From Marsupella aquatica (taxonomy: Eukaryota; Marchantiophyta): a stretch of DNA of 64,000 bases. A model generated the notes under the pieces. The model was not told the DNA's origin, searched no databases, and saw nothing but the letters and a program-made list of their open reading frames with translations. Where the stretch lies: contig OZ316894.1 of NCBI GenBank assembly GCA_973895155.1, positions 8,184,001 through 8,248,000 of the forward strand. Direction: 5' to 3'. The translations under genes were made by a program, and so were the position numbers. Each line of letters opens with the position of its first letter. The first letter of the stretch is position 1. This document shows, in pieces, positions 1 through 11,800 of this stretch.

Positions 1-1619
1 GTTGAAGACTGTGGAGAACGCTTGGCCATCAGTAGAGACTGAGATGAAGAGTCAATTCAAGGACATAGCTAGTCTTCTTCAAAGCCAAGGATCAACCTTA
101 AGGGAAGTACAAGCTGAACTACGTGAGTTGCGGGCGATGCACATTGCTGGCAGGGTTGAGCACCCAATTGCACATCCATATGAAGAGCCTGCAAATATTG
201 TGGAAGTTGTGCCTACAAAGAAGAGTGGTACGTGTCATCTGAAATCATGTTTAGTGTAGTGTGACTTTACCTAGGAATTTGAGGTTCATGGATGCAGGAT
301 GGTTCAGGTTCAGGTTCTAGACCCTGAAGGTTTGTTACATTGTGTATCAGGTGATCAGATTGCAGTGGTTGCAGCAGATCCAAAGATCATCGAACCTGGT
401 ACAACTGTCATTGAGAGTAAGTAAATGTTGGTTTGAAGACTCTGTCTGGCCTGTTAATGTGGTTGAGTATCTATGCCATGTACGTTCAATTAGTGCAAAC
501 TTGATGGTTTGTTGACAGCTTTAGTGCCTATATGCTTAGTTGTAAATGAAGGAATTTGTGGCTGCTATTGAGGTATAGAGCCAGCACAGGAGGAGGTGCG
601 CATACCAAATCCAGCAGGCAGGAAGAGGAGACAAAACTTAGAGGCTACCAAATTTTCAGATTCACAGGAGAAGCAGAGTGATGACAATGATGTGATTTTC
701 ATAGACTCTCAGCCTCCCCCAGGTATTGGAGATGAGTTTTCTCAATCCCCACCACTGATGAACATGGGAAAGATGAGGACCAGAAACAGTGGGAAGGAGA
801 CTTTGCCTTACAAGGCACCAAAGAAGAAGAGGAATAACACTTCTCCAAAAGGGACAGCAGTGAGCATTGTAGCACAGTCTTCTAGGCTAATGGCAACTGA
901 TAATTCTGGTGTTTGTGTTGGGCAAGGCATACTTCAAATTGAAGCAAGTACTTTCCATGGAAAGAAGGTACTTGCTGATCATGTTGTGCTGTTGTTGACT
1001 GCTGTCAGTAAGCCCAAATATCTTCTACCCTTTCCAAACAAGGGAGATGATCCGCCACACATCCATCTTGTGGATGCTGTGGAATCATTTGTGATGTGGC
1101 CTGAGAAATTTGTAGAGTGTTAGGTACCAAATACAATTTGAGACTCAAAATGTGAAGGATTGTTTCAATATATGACCACAATTTGGAGTACATGATGTTG
1201 GGTAATACTCTTTTTTTTATGGATTGCTCATATTTTGAGTTATTATCGTGCCATTGTTAGTTGGATTGGTGCTTTTGTGACATTAATGACTCAGTCTCGA
1301 CTATGAATGACAGCATTGTCTACGGAAACTAGTGCGGTCAATTGAGTGTTATCAATCACTCACGGAAAACCCCATATGACTCGAACTAAGTCATTCTAAA
1401 CACTTATGTTTGACTGATGTATGGTTCCAAATACTTGACCCTCTAGTCACTAAAATGACTAATGACACTAGTCAATAATATGACTAAGTTAATCCAAGTC
1501 ACCACTTTTATGACTACTAGTTGCAAGAACGATGTCAGTGATTTTCAGTCATACATGACCGGTTTTAGTCATAGTTAGTCGTATTTTATGGTAAAAAATA
1601 GGGGGTATTTCTACTAGTG
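1..1619 (+). mobile_element. CACTA (EnSpm) element, 3' end, cut by window start
   Basis: The segment ends at 1619 with CTAGTG; read from the other strand this is CACTAGTAGAAATACCCCC, a classic CACTA-type terminus. Roughly 1260-1600 is packed with short TGACT/AGTCA motifs on both strands, the subterminal repeat pattern expected for transposase binding in this superfamily. Upstream lie the last exons of a TNPA-like gene homologous to the one at 48409-52115. The 5' end is outside the window, so the target-site duplication cannot be checked (flanking bases after the end are aat). Confidence 0.82.
2..1123 (+). CDS. TNPA-like second gene of CACTA element, C-terminal exons (partial)
   Basis: Three exons can be joined with GT-AG borders and consistent phase: up to 227, 351-416 and 579-1123 (stop TAG). 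The first exon encodes an amphipathic, coiled-coil-like stretch (LKTVENAWPSVETEMKSQF). The last encodes a basic region (RKRRQ), a low-complexity linker, then a globular C-terminal domain with STFHGKKV, LPFPNKGDDPP and ESFVMWPEKFVE. This domain matches the C-terminus of the gene at 51319-52115 (TTFHGKRI, LPIPNTNDDPP, GSLVLWPSKFIED) and resembles the DUF8039-type domain of plant EnSpm accessory proteins. The role is inferred to be DNA binding or transposition support. The start lies upstream of the window. No break is seen in the visible part. Confidence 0.7.
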
Positions 1620-1639
1620 AATCTTTCACTAACAACATT

Positions 1640-2130
1640 CCTTTACTTATCGATTGTTTTGTATTTAACAATATCTTGGTTTACTTTTAACGCCATCATT
1701 TTACCAGCTTTGACATAGTGACATCTTTGACATAACGACATCTTTGGCTTCACAACATATTTTTACTCAGACTACATCTTTGACATAACAACATCTTTTA
1801 CTTGATGACATCCTTCACGTAAGGACATCTTTGGCGCCCGCTTTGGTGCCACAACATTTTTTCACCCGACAACATCTTTCAAATAATGACATTGTGTAAC
1901 TTGACAACACCTTTCACATAAAGACATCATTCATTTGGCAACATGGCTTCTTTTGACTTGACGACATCTCGGGCAACACGATATATATTTTTTGAATGAC
2001 ATCTTGGGCAACACGACATCTTTTCTCTTAATGAATTCTTGCATGGGTGACATGACATCTGTTTTCTTAACAATGTCTTGTGCGATGCGATAACTATTTT
2101 CTTAACAACATCTTGGGTGACAGGATTTGC
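1640..2130. repeat. degenerate ACATCTTTGACATAA-type repeat field
   Basis: Variants of a core such as GACATCTTTGACATAACG recur at irregular 20-35 base spacing, later changing to CTTGGGCAACACGACATCTT. It looks like a decayed tandem repeat. No coding potential is seen. Confidence 0.55.
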
Positions 2131-2363
2131 ACCACTATTGAGCTAGTATTTCATAGTTTTAAGTGTAGTTATGGGACCCATCAATTTGCATGGGTAGTAG
2201 GTAGAGCGATGAGTAACACCTAGCCTGTAGAACTACTCTTAATGGTTGAGCACCTTCTTTTTGCATGGGGAACTGGTGGAGGAGCAATATCCATAACAAT
2301 AGAACACTAGACTTCATCGCCTCATTAATTGAAAGTACCCACCCCACTTTTCTCACGTAATTA

Positions 2364-3256
2364 CAGTGAACTTTGGATAAGTGCACACTCCATAATCGCT
2401 TACCCTTGATTAGTGCATGCCATCTTGTTCTTCCCCTTTTTTTTACATGGGATAAGCGGTTTTTAAGCAGTTTTTCTAAGCACACATAGGGCTAAAATCA
2501 TTTTGCTAAATGATAACTTTATAAACACTTACCCTGGATAAGTGATTGAATGCGCTTATATGTAAATACATAAACTCAAAAAATGTCATTTACCAATAAA
2601 TGGATGCCCATTATTAGTAGAGTACATAATGCACTTAAGGAGTTTTTTGGCTGGATCTGGATGGCGAATGCTTTGGCCAGCTTCATAGGTGGAAGAGATG
2701 GAACCGGACTTTTAGTCTAGATGGCAGATGGACCTATATTGAAGGGAAATACAATGCTGAGACAGTGGAGGGCAAAGTAGACCAGGCAGGAAGCTCCTTA
2801 GTTGAAGGGGACTGCTCAGTCCATACTGCCGTCAGTAGCAAAGAAGTTGTGAGGGCTTAGTGTAGGAACTGTAGTCCACTTTTGTTTTTATTACACATTG
2901 GACACAGAATGTTGTCATTTTGAAATAAATTTTGTGTTTTCACGGAATGTTGGTGTGATCTGGGTATATTGTAATAATTACAATGTGCATGGTGAGTTTT
3001 GGAGTCCATGTCATTGTTCATTCACTTGATAGTACTCAATCTGCCATCGCCCACACAACTGGGTCTCAAATACCTGGAAACCCTGGATAATTACACATTT
3101 AACAAAGGACCCCAAATTTAGCACACTTATCTATTAGGGCACTTTTTGCGGGATGTGTGCTTATCAAGTCATGCAACACCTCCTTTAGTGCATGTCAGAT
3201 CTGTCTTCCCCAGAGGGTGCGGTTATCCAGAGTTTGCGTTTATCCAGAGTTCACTG
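2364..3256. mobile_element. TA-flanked inverted-repeat DNA transposon, Tc1/mariner-pogo-like, non-autonomous
   Basis: The left end reads TA-CAGTGAACTTTGGATAAG. The right end, on the other strand, reads TA-CAGTGAACTCTGGATAAA. Both are flanked by TA, the target duplication of the Tc1/mariner superfamily. Similarity continues inward for tens of bases, with repeated CTTGGATAA/GCGCTTA-type words. The 893-bp interior has no long ORF. A short run near 2650-2870 may be transposase debris, but I cannot name it. Confidence 0.7.
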
Positions 3257-3540
3257 TAGTATGGGCAACAGGGATTTGAACACATAGCCCGGGACACATA
3301 AGTTAGCACAATCAGTCTGGGATTCCCTAGTCCTCACCTTATGGACAGACTTAATAAAAACCACTTGGCTAGTCTTGCTTGACCCACACTACGTGTGGTC
3401 CCCATAACAACTAATCCTATAGGCCCATATTGATTAGCAATTGCATTACCCAAACTCCTTGTGGGTGCTCCCACCCCAACCCCCCCCCCCCCCCGCCGGC
3501 CCCCCCCACCCCCCCCCCAACCAACTCCCCTTATTGCGTA
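3257..3540. other. spacer with long poly-C tract
   Basis: No gene is seen. About 3474-3525 is almost pure C on this strand. Such a tract is a slippage and assembly-error hotspot. Confidence 0.6.
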
Positions 3541-3995
3541 TAAGACAAGTTTTTATAATGGCCTTATATTCAATTGATCCAAGTCCTTAGCCCACAAGCT
3601 GGCTCCTTTTTCAATAACGGTGGCCCACTTGGAGATTGAATTAATGGTGGCTCCTTTTCAATAATAATGAATTAAGCTGACTCCATTTCAATAACGGGGG
3701 CCCACCGTAATCAGCCCCAACTGGATTATGGGCCTTTTCGTCAGCATTAGTAAGCCGTAATTGCAGGACTAGATAAGTTTTCTCCGTCAGCCGCATTGAG
3801 TCATTGGAAAGAAGCCCTTTTGCTAATTAAGACCTTAGCCCATACAAGCTGGCCCACTTGGAGATTCAATGGGAAATTAAACGTAATCAACCCAATTATA
3901 ATCTGGGCCCTTCCATCCAGGATCTACTCACCCTTAATTTCAGGACTAGATAAGTACTCTCCGCCAGCCTCACTGCAAAAGCTGTTGTGCTAAAA
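3541..3995. repeat. imperfect ~240-bp tandem duplication
   Basis: Words such as AGCTGGCCCACTTGGAGATT, the CGTAATCA-CCCAA block, and CAGGACTAGATAAGT followed by TCTCCG-CAGCC occur once in about 3590-3790 and again in 3835-3985. This is a diverged two-copy repeat. No coding sequence is supported. Confidence 0.6.
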
Positions 3996-5390
3996 GATTC
4001 CTTAGCCAATAGACTCTGCCTCGACAACAGAACCTAGTGTAGCTGTCCTATACATAAATTAAACGTGCCCTCCCATGCAAAGTGGCTTTTGCACTGGCAA
4101 GACCCTAAACTTATTCTTTTTCTAGTCAATTCATTGATTTCAATTCATTCATTGTTACAGCTATTGCTGTAAGAGACTACAACGTACGCGGACACAAAAA
4201 CCAAGAGATAGGATCCCAAAGGTGCATAAATATGAAGAGCGGAACCAATGACTAACAGCAAGGAGAATCTGAAGCTCAGGTGCTTTTTGCCCACCTCAAC
4301 CTACTCACCTTTGAGTAAAACTGTGGTAACAAGTGTCTTCCATATCAGGGTCACACAGTGAAAGTTGGCTACATGAATGTTAAAATTATAAGAGATATTA
4401 TAAAATCACAGTTTAGCCATAGTCAGGTGTTTGGTTGAGGTTAAATGTGCTACTATTATATTCTGTGGCAAAACTTAGTTAGCAATCAAATGAAACTTAG
4501 ACTCATTATTATGAAGTCATCTAGGAGACAAGGATAGCTTAGTCTATGAAAACTCGATATAGTTGGTGGATTTAGAGTTCAATAAGTTTCCTTTATATGT
4601 TCCCGAGAATGTAACTTCTGGTGAAGTGAATTACATATCTCCTATGTTGACTACTTGTGTGCTTGTTGAATGCAGGGTTGAATGTTGACATGTGCATGCT
4701 ATCCGGGATGCTGTCTTAGAGTAACACTTACATAGTTGTACCAACTAAGGTCCCTGTTCTTGTTGAGTGTTTGGTAGGGTTTGCAAAGCATCTCCAAACA
4801 AGTGTTAGAAAAGCCAAAGTTTAGCAGAGAATGCAATTCATTAAATGCTTCTCAATCTTGCATATTTTTTGCTAGTCTCTTCTACTCCATTGTCAGTATT
4901 AGTATTAGTAAATTGTCACATAATTAGTTGTGACTTACTGGATTACGGAAAGTAATGTCAAAATCTCTGATTCCACGCTTAGTCTGGGAAAGGAAGTGGG
5001 TGCCCACAACAAATATATACCAGGATCCTAACTAAAGATTGGAGCTCTCAAGATTATAAAAACTTGCATCGATTCTTACGTAACTTACTTTCCATAAAGT
5101 AGTGCATGTTTTTTTAATATAAAACACTCACCTATTTCCATGTTAAAAGGTGTTCGGTCCAAATGCAGCTTTTGAATGAATCGGTTTTTTCCAGGCTAAC
5201 CACTCTTGGTGAATGTGCCTGAAAGTTAGTTAAGTTCAAGATCGAGGAGAAAAGCGGTAGCAAGCATGACTGTGCTGTACTTCACTCGAGTAGGGACTCA
5301 TAAGTTTGAAATGTTGTAACTGACTTCTGTTATCTCCCTTTCCGTGGAGTTTTACAGATTTTCCTTCACAAAAATAAAAAGATCCCGAAG
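3996..5390. other. non-coding stretch, nothing recognised
   Basis: AT-rich DNA with stops in all frames. I see no gene, RNA gene or repeat that I can support. Confidence 0.5.
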
Positions 5391-5394
5391 AGAA

Positions 5395-6040
5395 ATTAAG
5401 CATCATGAATTAAGTATTGATCAAGATCACAAGGAGAAATTACAGACAAATGAATGAAGTAGAGATATTCTATAATGTGAACAAACATGAATTTTGTTAG
5501 AGAGGGGACTGTTGTTAGCAAGACACTTGTGATTTTTAATTTCTTTTGATTTTGGCTGTTTTTAAATATTTTTTGTGCATTTTTTATGACTCCAGATGGC
5601 TAGCAAGATGGCTAGCAAAAAGAGGAGTCCCCAGAATGAATGTTATCAACCAGGTTACTCTTAGCGAGACAGCTGCATATAGAAAATTAAGGGTTGACCA
5701 TGTGAGGAAAAGTTTTGCTCAAGCGAGTAAATTATTTTACTGTTTCCTTGTAGGCTACAATGACCCAATTAAGTATCCATCAAGATCCCCAAGACAAATT
5801 ACACACAAATGAATGAAGAAGACAAATTACACACAAATGAATGAAGTTTTGATCAAGATCCGGGAGAGAAATCACGCATATAAATGCTGACCAAAAGCAA
5901 ACCAGGGAACAGGGAGTGACCCTAACTAGTCCTAAGGTTACACACAAATGAATGAAGTTCTGATCAAGATCCAGGAGAGCATATAAATGCCAACCAAAAG
6001 CAAATCAGGGAACAGGGAGTGACCCTACTACTAGTCCTAA
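5395..6040. repeat. ~110-bp interspersed/tandem repeat (GATCAAGATC...AAATGAATGAAG)
   Basis: Two near-complete copies, about 5830-5935 and 5940-6040, share ACACAAATGAATGAAGTT, TGATCAAGATCC, GGGAACAGGGAGTGACCC and TAGTCCTAAGG. Partial copies lie at about 5400-5460 and 5765-5830. Confidence 0.65.
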
Positions 6041-6192
6041 GGTCTTTGTGACTGGGGTGATGTCCCTTCACCATCTCGTCAACATACGTGTCTTCTGTCG
6101 TGATTCTCAACTTGCCCCTTTCCCTCACACGTGTCCTCTGGATTCCACGTTAGTCAGGGTGGCTACTACTTTATGTACTGACAAGCATAGGC

Positions 6193-6425
6193 CAATTATA
6201 CGGTACTTTGGTCTGGCTGAGTACTTTTTGTCAATTATACGGTACTTTGGTCTGGTTGAGTACTTTTTGTCAATTATACGGTACTTTGGTCTGGTTGAGT
6301 ACTTTTTGTCAATCATACGGTACTTTGGTCTGTTTGAGTGCTTTTTGTCAGTTGTAGACTACTTAGGTCTGGTTGCGGAGTACTTTTTGTCATTTCTAGA
6401 GTACTTTCTGATTATTGTAAAGTGC
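6193..6425. repeat. 39-bp minisatellite
   Basis: The unit CAATTATACGGTACTTTGG plus a following 20 bases begins at 6193, 6232, 6271, 6310 and 6349, an exact 39-base period. A decayed copy starts at 6391 (42 bases on). Because 39 is divisible by three, the array is open on both strands. On + it reads as a 13-residue YFGLVEYFLSIIR-like repeat inside the ORF 6048-6506. I regard translation as unproven. Confidence 0.85.
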
Positions 6426-7139
6426 ATTCTGGCTAATGTTCACTCTGGTGCATCCCTGGTCGCGAATGGAGCAGAATTTTTTAAATTTCAGCCTCAGTAT
6501 CATTAGCCTGCCTGTTTTTCGCACACAAAAATATGACATATCCTTATCCTGCCTGTTTTTCAGGTGTGTGATTGGTTAAATTTCGCCCACAATAATATGG
6601 CTGAAACCACTCTCCCCTACTCATCGAGAGATGGCCTACAAGTCCGAACATTCGCTGAATTTCACACTTGCGAATTTTTTTAATCGAAAAGAGAGACCAC
6701 GAATGTAACGACGAATGTCACATACCTACCTTCTGGATTGGCAGTGCACATGGCTCAAGTCCGTGAGGACCATGCCGAGTCGAAGGGGCATACCAAGGGA
6801 CCCAAAAAAGTCTTCATCCTCATCGCCGTCGAAATCCATACGAGATTTGCTACAGTAGCGTCGGGTGAGCTCATCAAATATCGGCAGTAATAAAATGAGG
6901 GAAGGGACCTCACCTACCTACCATGCTTCAGAACCCTCTCATTTGATGGATCACATGGGTCGGCCAGGTCGATGGAATCAGAGTCCTGCCCGGAAATCAT
7001 CTGCTGGGGCCCTCATGTTTTTTCTTTTTGCCTTGATAAACGAAAGTAGGCCCATCCAACAGAGGATAGACGTTATGCTTTGGAGCATGCATTTCTATGT
7101 GGGGCAGCCACAAAGAGACAATACTCAAGGATCAGACAG
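6426..7139. other. non-coding stretch
   Basis: A short local duplication of CCTGCCTGTTTTTC occurs near 6508 and 6558. No gene is supported. Confidence 0.45.
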
Positions 7140-7365
7140 GACCCAGACCAGGAGGGAGAGACGATTAAACCAGAACCCAAAGTGGGTAACCATGGCTGAG
7201 GAGATAATCAATACTCCCATCACTACACCCCAACCACACACACACATATCCTCCACACCCCTTATGTGTGGAGGGAGGATTGAACCTGGGACCTCTCGGT
7301 TCTAGACTCATCCTCTGGCCAACTGACTCATCCTCTGGCCAACTGACGAAAGCCAGTTGGTTCCT
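7140..7365 (-). mobile_element. tRNA-derived SINE-like copy
   Basis: On the - strand there is a perfect pol III B-box, GGTTCAATCC (7277-7286). It is preceded at tRNA-like distance by CAGTTGGCCAGAGGATGAG, resembling a D-arm/A-box 3' half (AGTTGG). The A-box segment is duplicated as a 21-base direct repeat (about 7305-7346). A non-tRNA body follows downstream, including a GT-rich run. This is not a functional tRNA: no acceptor stem can be drawn. Head and tail limits are approximate. Confidence 0.45.
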
Positions 7366-8859
7366 CATGTTTTTTCTTCTCTTGTTGGGATACTCCTTGA
7401 CTTGTTGGGCCTCGTTGGTCTTCCCAGGTCCTTCCCTTTCCCCTTGGCTATCCTTGTCTTTTTTGCAGTGTGATATATATGCTAGAAACCTACAGTAGCA
7501 ACCCAGCCAAAGATCATTAGATCAAACTCTCCTAAGGACTTGCAACCAATATATGTAACGTCTTGCTGCTGGGAAAGAGCATTCCTGGGAGTAGGCCTTC
7601 ATTTCTCAATTGTAGAGAACCTGTTTAGGTTAGGGGCGTCGATGGTAGCTGATCCACTAGATCTGAATTACATGAATTGTTAAGTAAGGTCGGTGGTAAG
7701 TTGCGAGCATTGACCTCGATCGCCGTGGCCTGAGCAAGTCAAACGGGTCTTCGCTGCACAGCAGTCTTCGAACTTCGTACTATCGACATATTTTTGTGAA
7801 CTATGTACTAGCTACAGGTAATTTCGGGAAGCCATCAGCACTGGAAATCGAGGGGGAAATCGAGGCGCCAAGCCTGATTCGCGCTGATATTCTCGTTGTT
7901 ACAGACATCAAGAGACGAATTAAGTCTGCTGCAGATCGACATCCTACCATTCAATTGCAACACTTGAATCGTTGCGGAGGAGGTTATTTTAGGGACTGGC
8001 ACGATGACTCCTGTAGAACTGTGTACAGAGGAATCGATCCTTTTAAAAAACAAATCGATGTTGATGATTATGCCCTTGCGAGCTGTACTGGAGTAGGGCT
8101 TCGACGGACAGTTAGGTCTCTTCAGGTTGGACTATTTTTGGACGGGATTGGGACGAGCGACAGAACCAAGTGCGCGCTGCTCCGAGCCAGTTCCAGGAGG
8201 AGAGGTCGTATACAGCACGTCAATGTAGAAGAAATACACAATCCGGGATTCTGCCAAATTTCCGTTCTTAATCAATATTATTAGAGTTGCTCCGGCAGGC
8301 ACCATTTGATGAACGCGTGATCTCTGGGAGGGATCGAGGAGATAGGTGATGTACGTCGGAGATTTTCGAGACGAAGTTACTTGGACTCATGCATGGGTGT
8401 TGATGGATTTGAGCACGTGGGCTCGATAGACCTTCATCAGTATTCACAGACGTATATGGATATCGGTACTCGTACTTGTGGGAATTGTGGGAATTTGTGT
8501 TGGTCTGGAGACAGCTCAGCGACTGTAGCCGACGGGAGAGGAGATAATGAATTAAGTTCGGGGGCCATTTGTTTTGCAGCTCGACATCGGCCCGTTTGGG
8601 TCTCGGACATTGAATTCAATGTGCATTGTGATCAGAGGACGCGAATCTCGATCAGTAGCCGAATTCAGCGGTCTTACCACTGATGCTCCAGACAATTTTA
8701 CAGACGTCCGTTCAGATTTAAATAAACATGATCAGATGTCAGCGGCACAGAAACAAATGTCTTGTTCAGTATCTTCTTAAATTGTTTGCGGGAGTGATTA
8801 TGTTTGAACGTCTGCGGTCGGAGTCGGGGCTTATTAGACTGAGGTTGAGAGGAGCTCCG
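7366..8859. other. 5' flank of the receptor-kinase gene
   Basis: No convincing gene. It should hold the promoter and 5' UTR of the receptor kinase beginning at 8860. Open frames at 7796-8284 and 8381-8683 lack domain-like composition and family resemblance. No clear TATA box can be assigned. Confidence 0.4.
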
Positions 8860-11800
8860 ATGGGCTCGAAAGCTGGTTTTGTTGGAACTTTGCTGCTGCT
8901 GCTGCTCATCACTTCGTTGGGTCCGGTTTTAAGTCAAACTCGTGAGTCTCCTCTTCCCGGAGCTGAATTTTGATGGACCTTCAAAATGATGTCTTTCTTA
9001 CGTCATTGCAGTCCGGACCTCTACGTGCAAGATCGATGATTCAGCAGGTTAATAATTAGTTCCCCGTTTCTACGAATCCATGCTTGCCGGATGTATTGTC
9101 GACTAAATTGTGATATTTGACCAACCGTCATTAGGGAAAGTGAAAAATTGAAATAAGAATTTCAGCGTTTATTGATCACTTAGCTAGGCTCGTAGGCGGA
9201 ATTGAGTCGATTTTGTGTGTGTACGCCGGACAACTACTCCTCGACGATCCTCACATTAGGCCCGTTCTGTGACATACACGGACATGCCCTTACGCGTTCA
9301 AATAGTGGATTTAGCTAGGATTTAGCCCAAACCTTCATGTGCAGTTGTTCGTTTATTATGTATAGGAGGTTGAGCTTGCAGCACATCCTAAATCACAGGT
9401 AGCAATATAGACGGTACTGGCTGGACCGGGTAATTAAGTCTGCTAGAACTTGGGTGCGTGTCCAATTAAGCGGCCAATTTCGGGACATTTGATCGATGAT
9501 CGGTAAAGATTCATGCACGAAACTTTCAATCTTATCGATCATGGTGTTTGAATGGCAGCTGTGATTGGATTGAGTATTGATTGCGGGAGCGTTAAGAACT
9601 ACACCGACTCACAAATTCAATGGGTCACCGATGATGGCTACGTCAGGACAGGGAAGAATGCACAAGTCTCGGCCAACCTTTCTGAACTCAACGTTAACCC
9701 GAGACAATCACAAACTTTGAGATACTTCGACGAAGGGCGAGGGAGAGATTGCTACGAGCTGCCTGTGACGCCCCAGTACACGTACCTTATTCGTTCTACT
9801 TTTCACTATGGAGACTGGAATAGTCCAGAAAATGGCACACACTTCCATGTCGCCCTCAACGGCAATAATTGGCTAGAACTCGGACCGTACGTAAGAGGTA
9901 CAATGTCATATAGCCACTTCACTCCGGTCCACTGAGCTTTTTCTGTGTTTTCCATATTTGCTTTTACAAGTGAATGAAATTAAGGGAAAATCTCCTGCGG
10001 CCGCTTCAATTCTCCGTAAAATTTGACAGCACCTGAAGAAACGAAAGTGCCAGCTAGCAAAGATCGAGAGGTCCTTGTTCAAGTGCAGTCGCTTCCGTTT
10101 TCTCAAGAATGTTGTAGTGTCAACGATGCTGCATAGGGGAGTACTGTCCTGCGACTCTAGTTGCAGTTTAATTTTTGCCATTATCATCAAAGACCCTTGA
10201 GTAATGAATTCGATCGATTGATACATGCACGACATCGTTTGTACGAAATAGGTTGAAATCTTCAATGCAGTATTTTCGTTACCGGGTAAGGAATCATATA
10301 CTGGCATAACTCCGTGATTCGGAGAATTTTGTGTGTGCATGATCTCAATGTTTCCAGTTCTTCTCCAACATGGTTTCAATGCGGTTGATTGATATTGCAC
10401 GCTTCAAGCCTGGTGAATCGCTTGAGCAACGAACCCAATTCCAACATTGAAAGCCTTCCGACTCTTGGGTTCATGAGTTTGGTGAATTGTTCAGCCGCCA
10501 GGTCTTTCGTTCTGAAGCAGACTCTAATTGTTCGTGATGGCAATCCACAATCATACCAGGTGATCCAACTTATAACGCGGATTGGTTCGACTACCCGTAC
10601 GAAGTGATGGTGTACATCGAGGGTAATATCAACACCCTCGATTTCTGCCTGCTAAGAGTCGCGGGGACTCCATTCATTTCTTCGTTGGAGTTGAGGCAGC
10701 TGGCACCTGGAATGTACACGACAGTGGTGGGGAACCACAAATACATGTTCCTTCTGGAAAGACTCAATGCGGGTGCCGATGCAAATGGTCCTTCTTACCT
10801 CAGGTGCGCTACGTACGTAGTTCTTAAAAGTTGTGATCGTTGCAGGGTTGCTGCCTTTCTCCATGGATTTCTGAACTTGTACTGTCTTTGTTTAGAGACC
10901 ACAAAATTCGTGATGGGTAGCTTACTGGAGAGCGTCAATTCAGTATCAATTATGCTATAAAACTCACGGATGAAGGAGGCCAGGGGGGAAGAATGAAACA
11001 AGAAGCCACGTCGATCAGAAAATGATCGACCGCCGCTCGTGTTGGAATCAGCCTTCCAATGGCCACTTTGCCGGAAACAGAGGACGCGTTCTACCTCAAA
11101 TGTGATAATTAAGCAACTGACCTCAAATATATAAGTTACCATATTAATTGCCCTGACTGATGCAATGAAGTCTGCAGGTATCCCGATGATCAATATGACC
11201 GAATCTGGACAACCCCAACTCCAGATTGGGACAATTCTACTCATATCAGGAAAACCAACATTAGTACGTCTACGACTCTTGAGAGACCGCCAAAGAAGGT
11301 GATGGAGGATGCTTGGATTTACTACCACTCTGATGTTCTCTGGTTCACTCTCGGAGACCCAACCAGCACCTCTCCGTTTGGTCCCATTGCAGTCTTCAGC
11401 TACTTTCAGGAGGTCGACGGAAACGCTTCCGCTTCCAACGTCAGGGGAATGGAGTACTTCGTCAATAATTACAAAATTGATACTTTCAACTCCTCAGATC
11501 AGGGGTACGAGGTCAGAAGTTGCATCGTGGATGTATACGAAACCTTCATCAACATCACTGTGAGGAAAGCTCCATGGTCCAATCTGAAACCCATATTAAA
11601 CGCTTTCGAGATGTACTATGTGTTTAGTTGGGATGGATCATCGACTGCAACCGAAGAAGGTCAGTCTAAATTGTTTTAACCTTTAAGCACACGTCCTGGA
11701 TAGAAGCTTAAGTAGTACAACTTAACTAAAAGATGGGATTCTGACTCTAGCCCGTGTGCTCCTCGATCGATTTGTTTCCAACTTGCCGTACTGCAGGGTA

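Noticed and set aside
6193-6425. CRISPR-like array
   Set aside because: Repeats are contiguous with no unique spacers, in a plant context; it is a minisatellite.
7270-7350. functional tRNA gene on the - strand
   Set aside because: B-box is present, but no acceptor stem or complete cloverleaf can be drawn and the A-box part is duplicated; a SINE-like origin fits better.
7796-8284. 162-residue + frame upstream of the receptor kinase
   Set aside because: Starts at GTG, has no domain-like pattern or repeat of known families, and lies in the expected promoter/5' UTR zone.
9906-10400. 164-residue - frame
   Set aside because: Falls within an intron of the receptor kinase and has no family resemblance.
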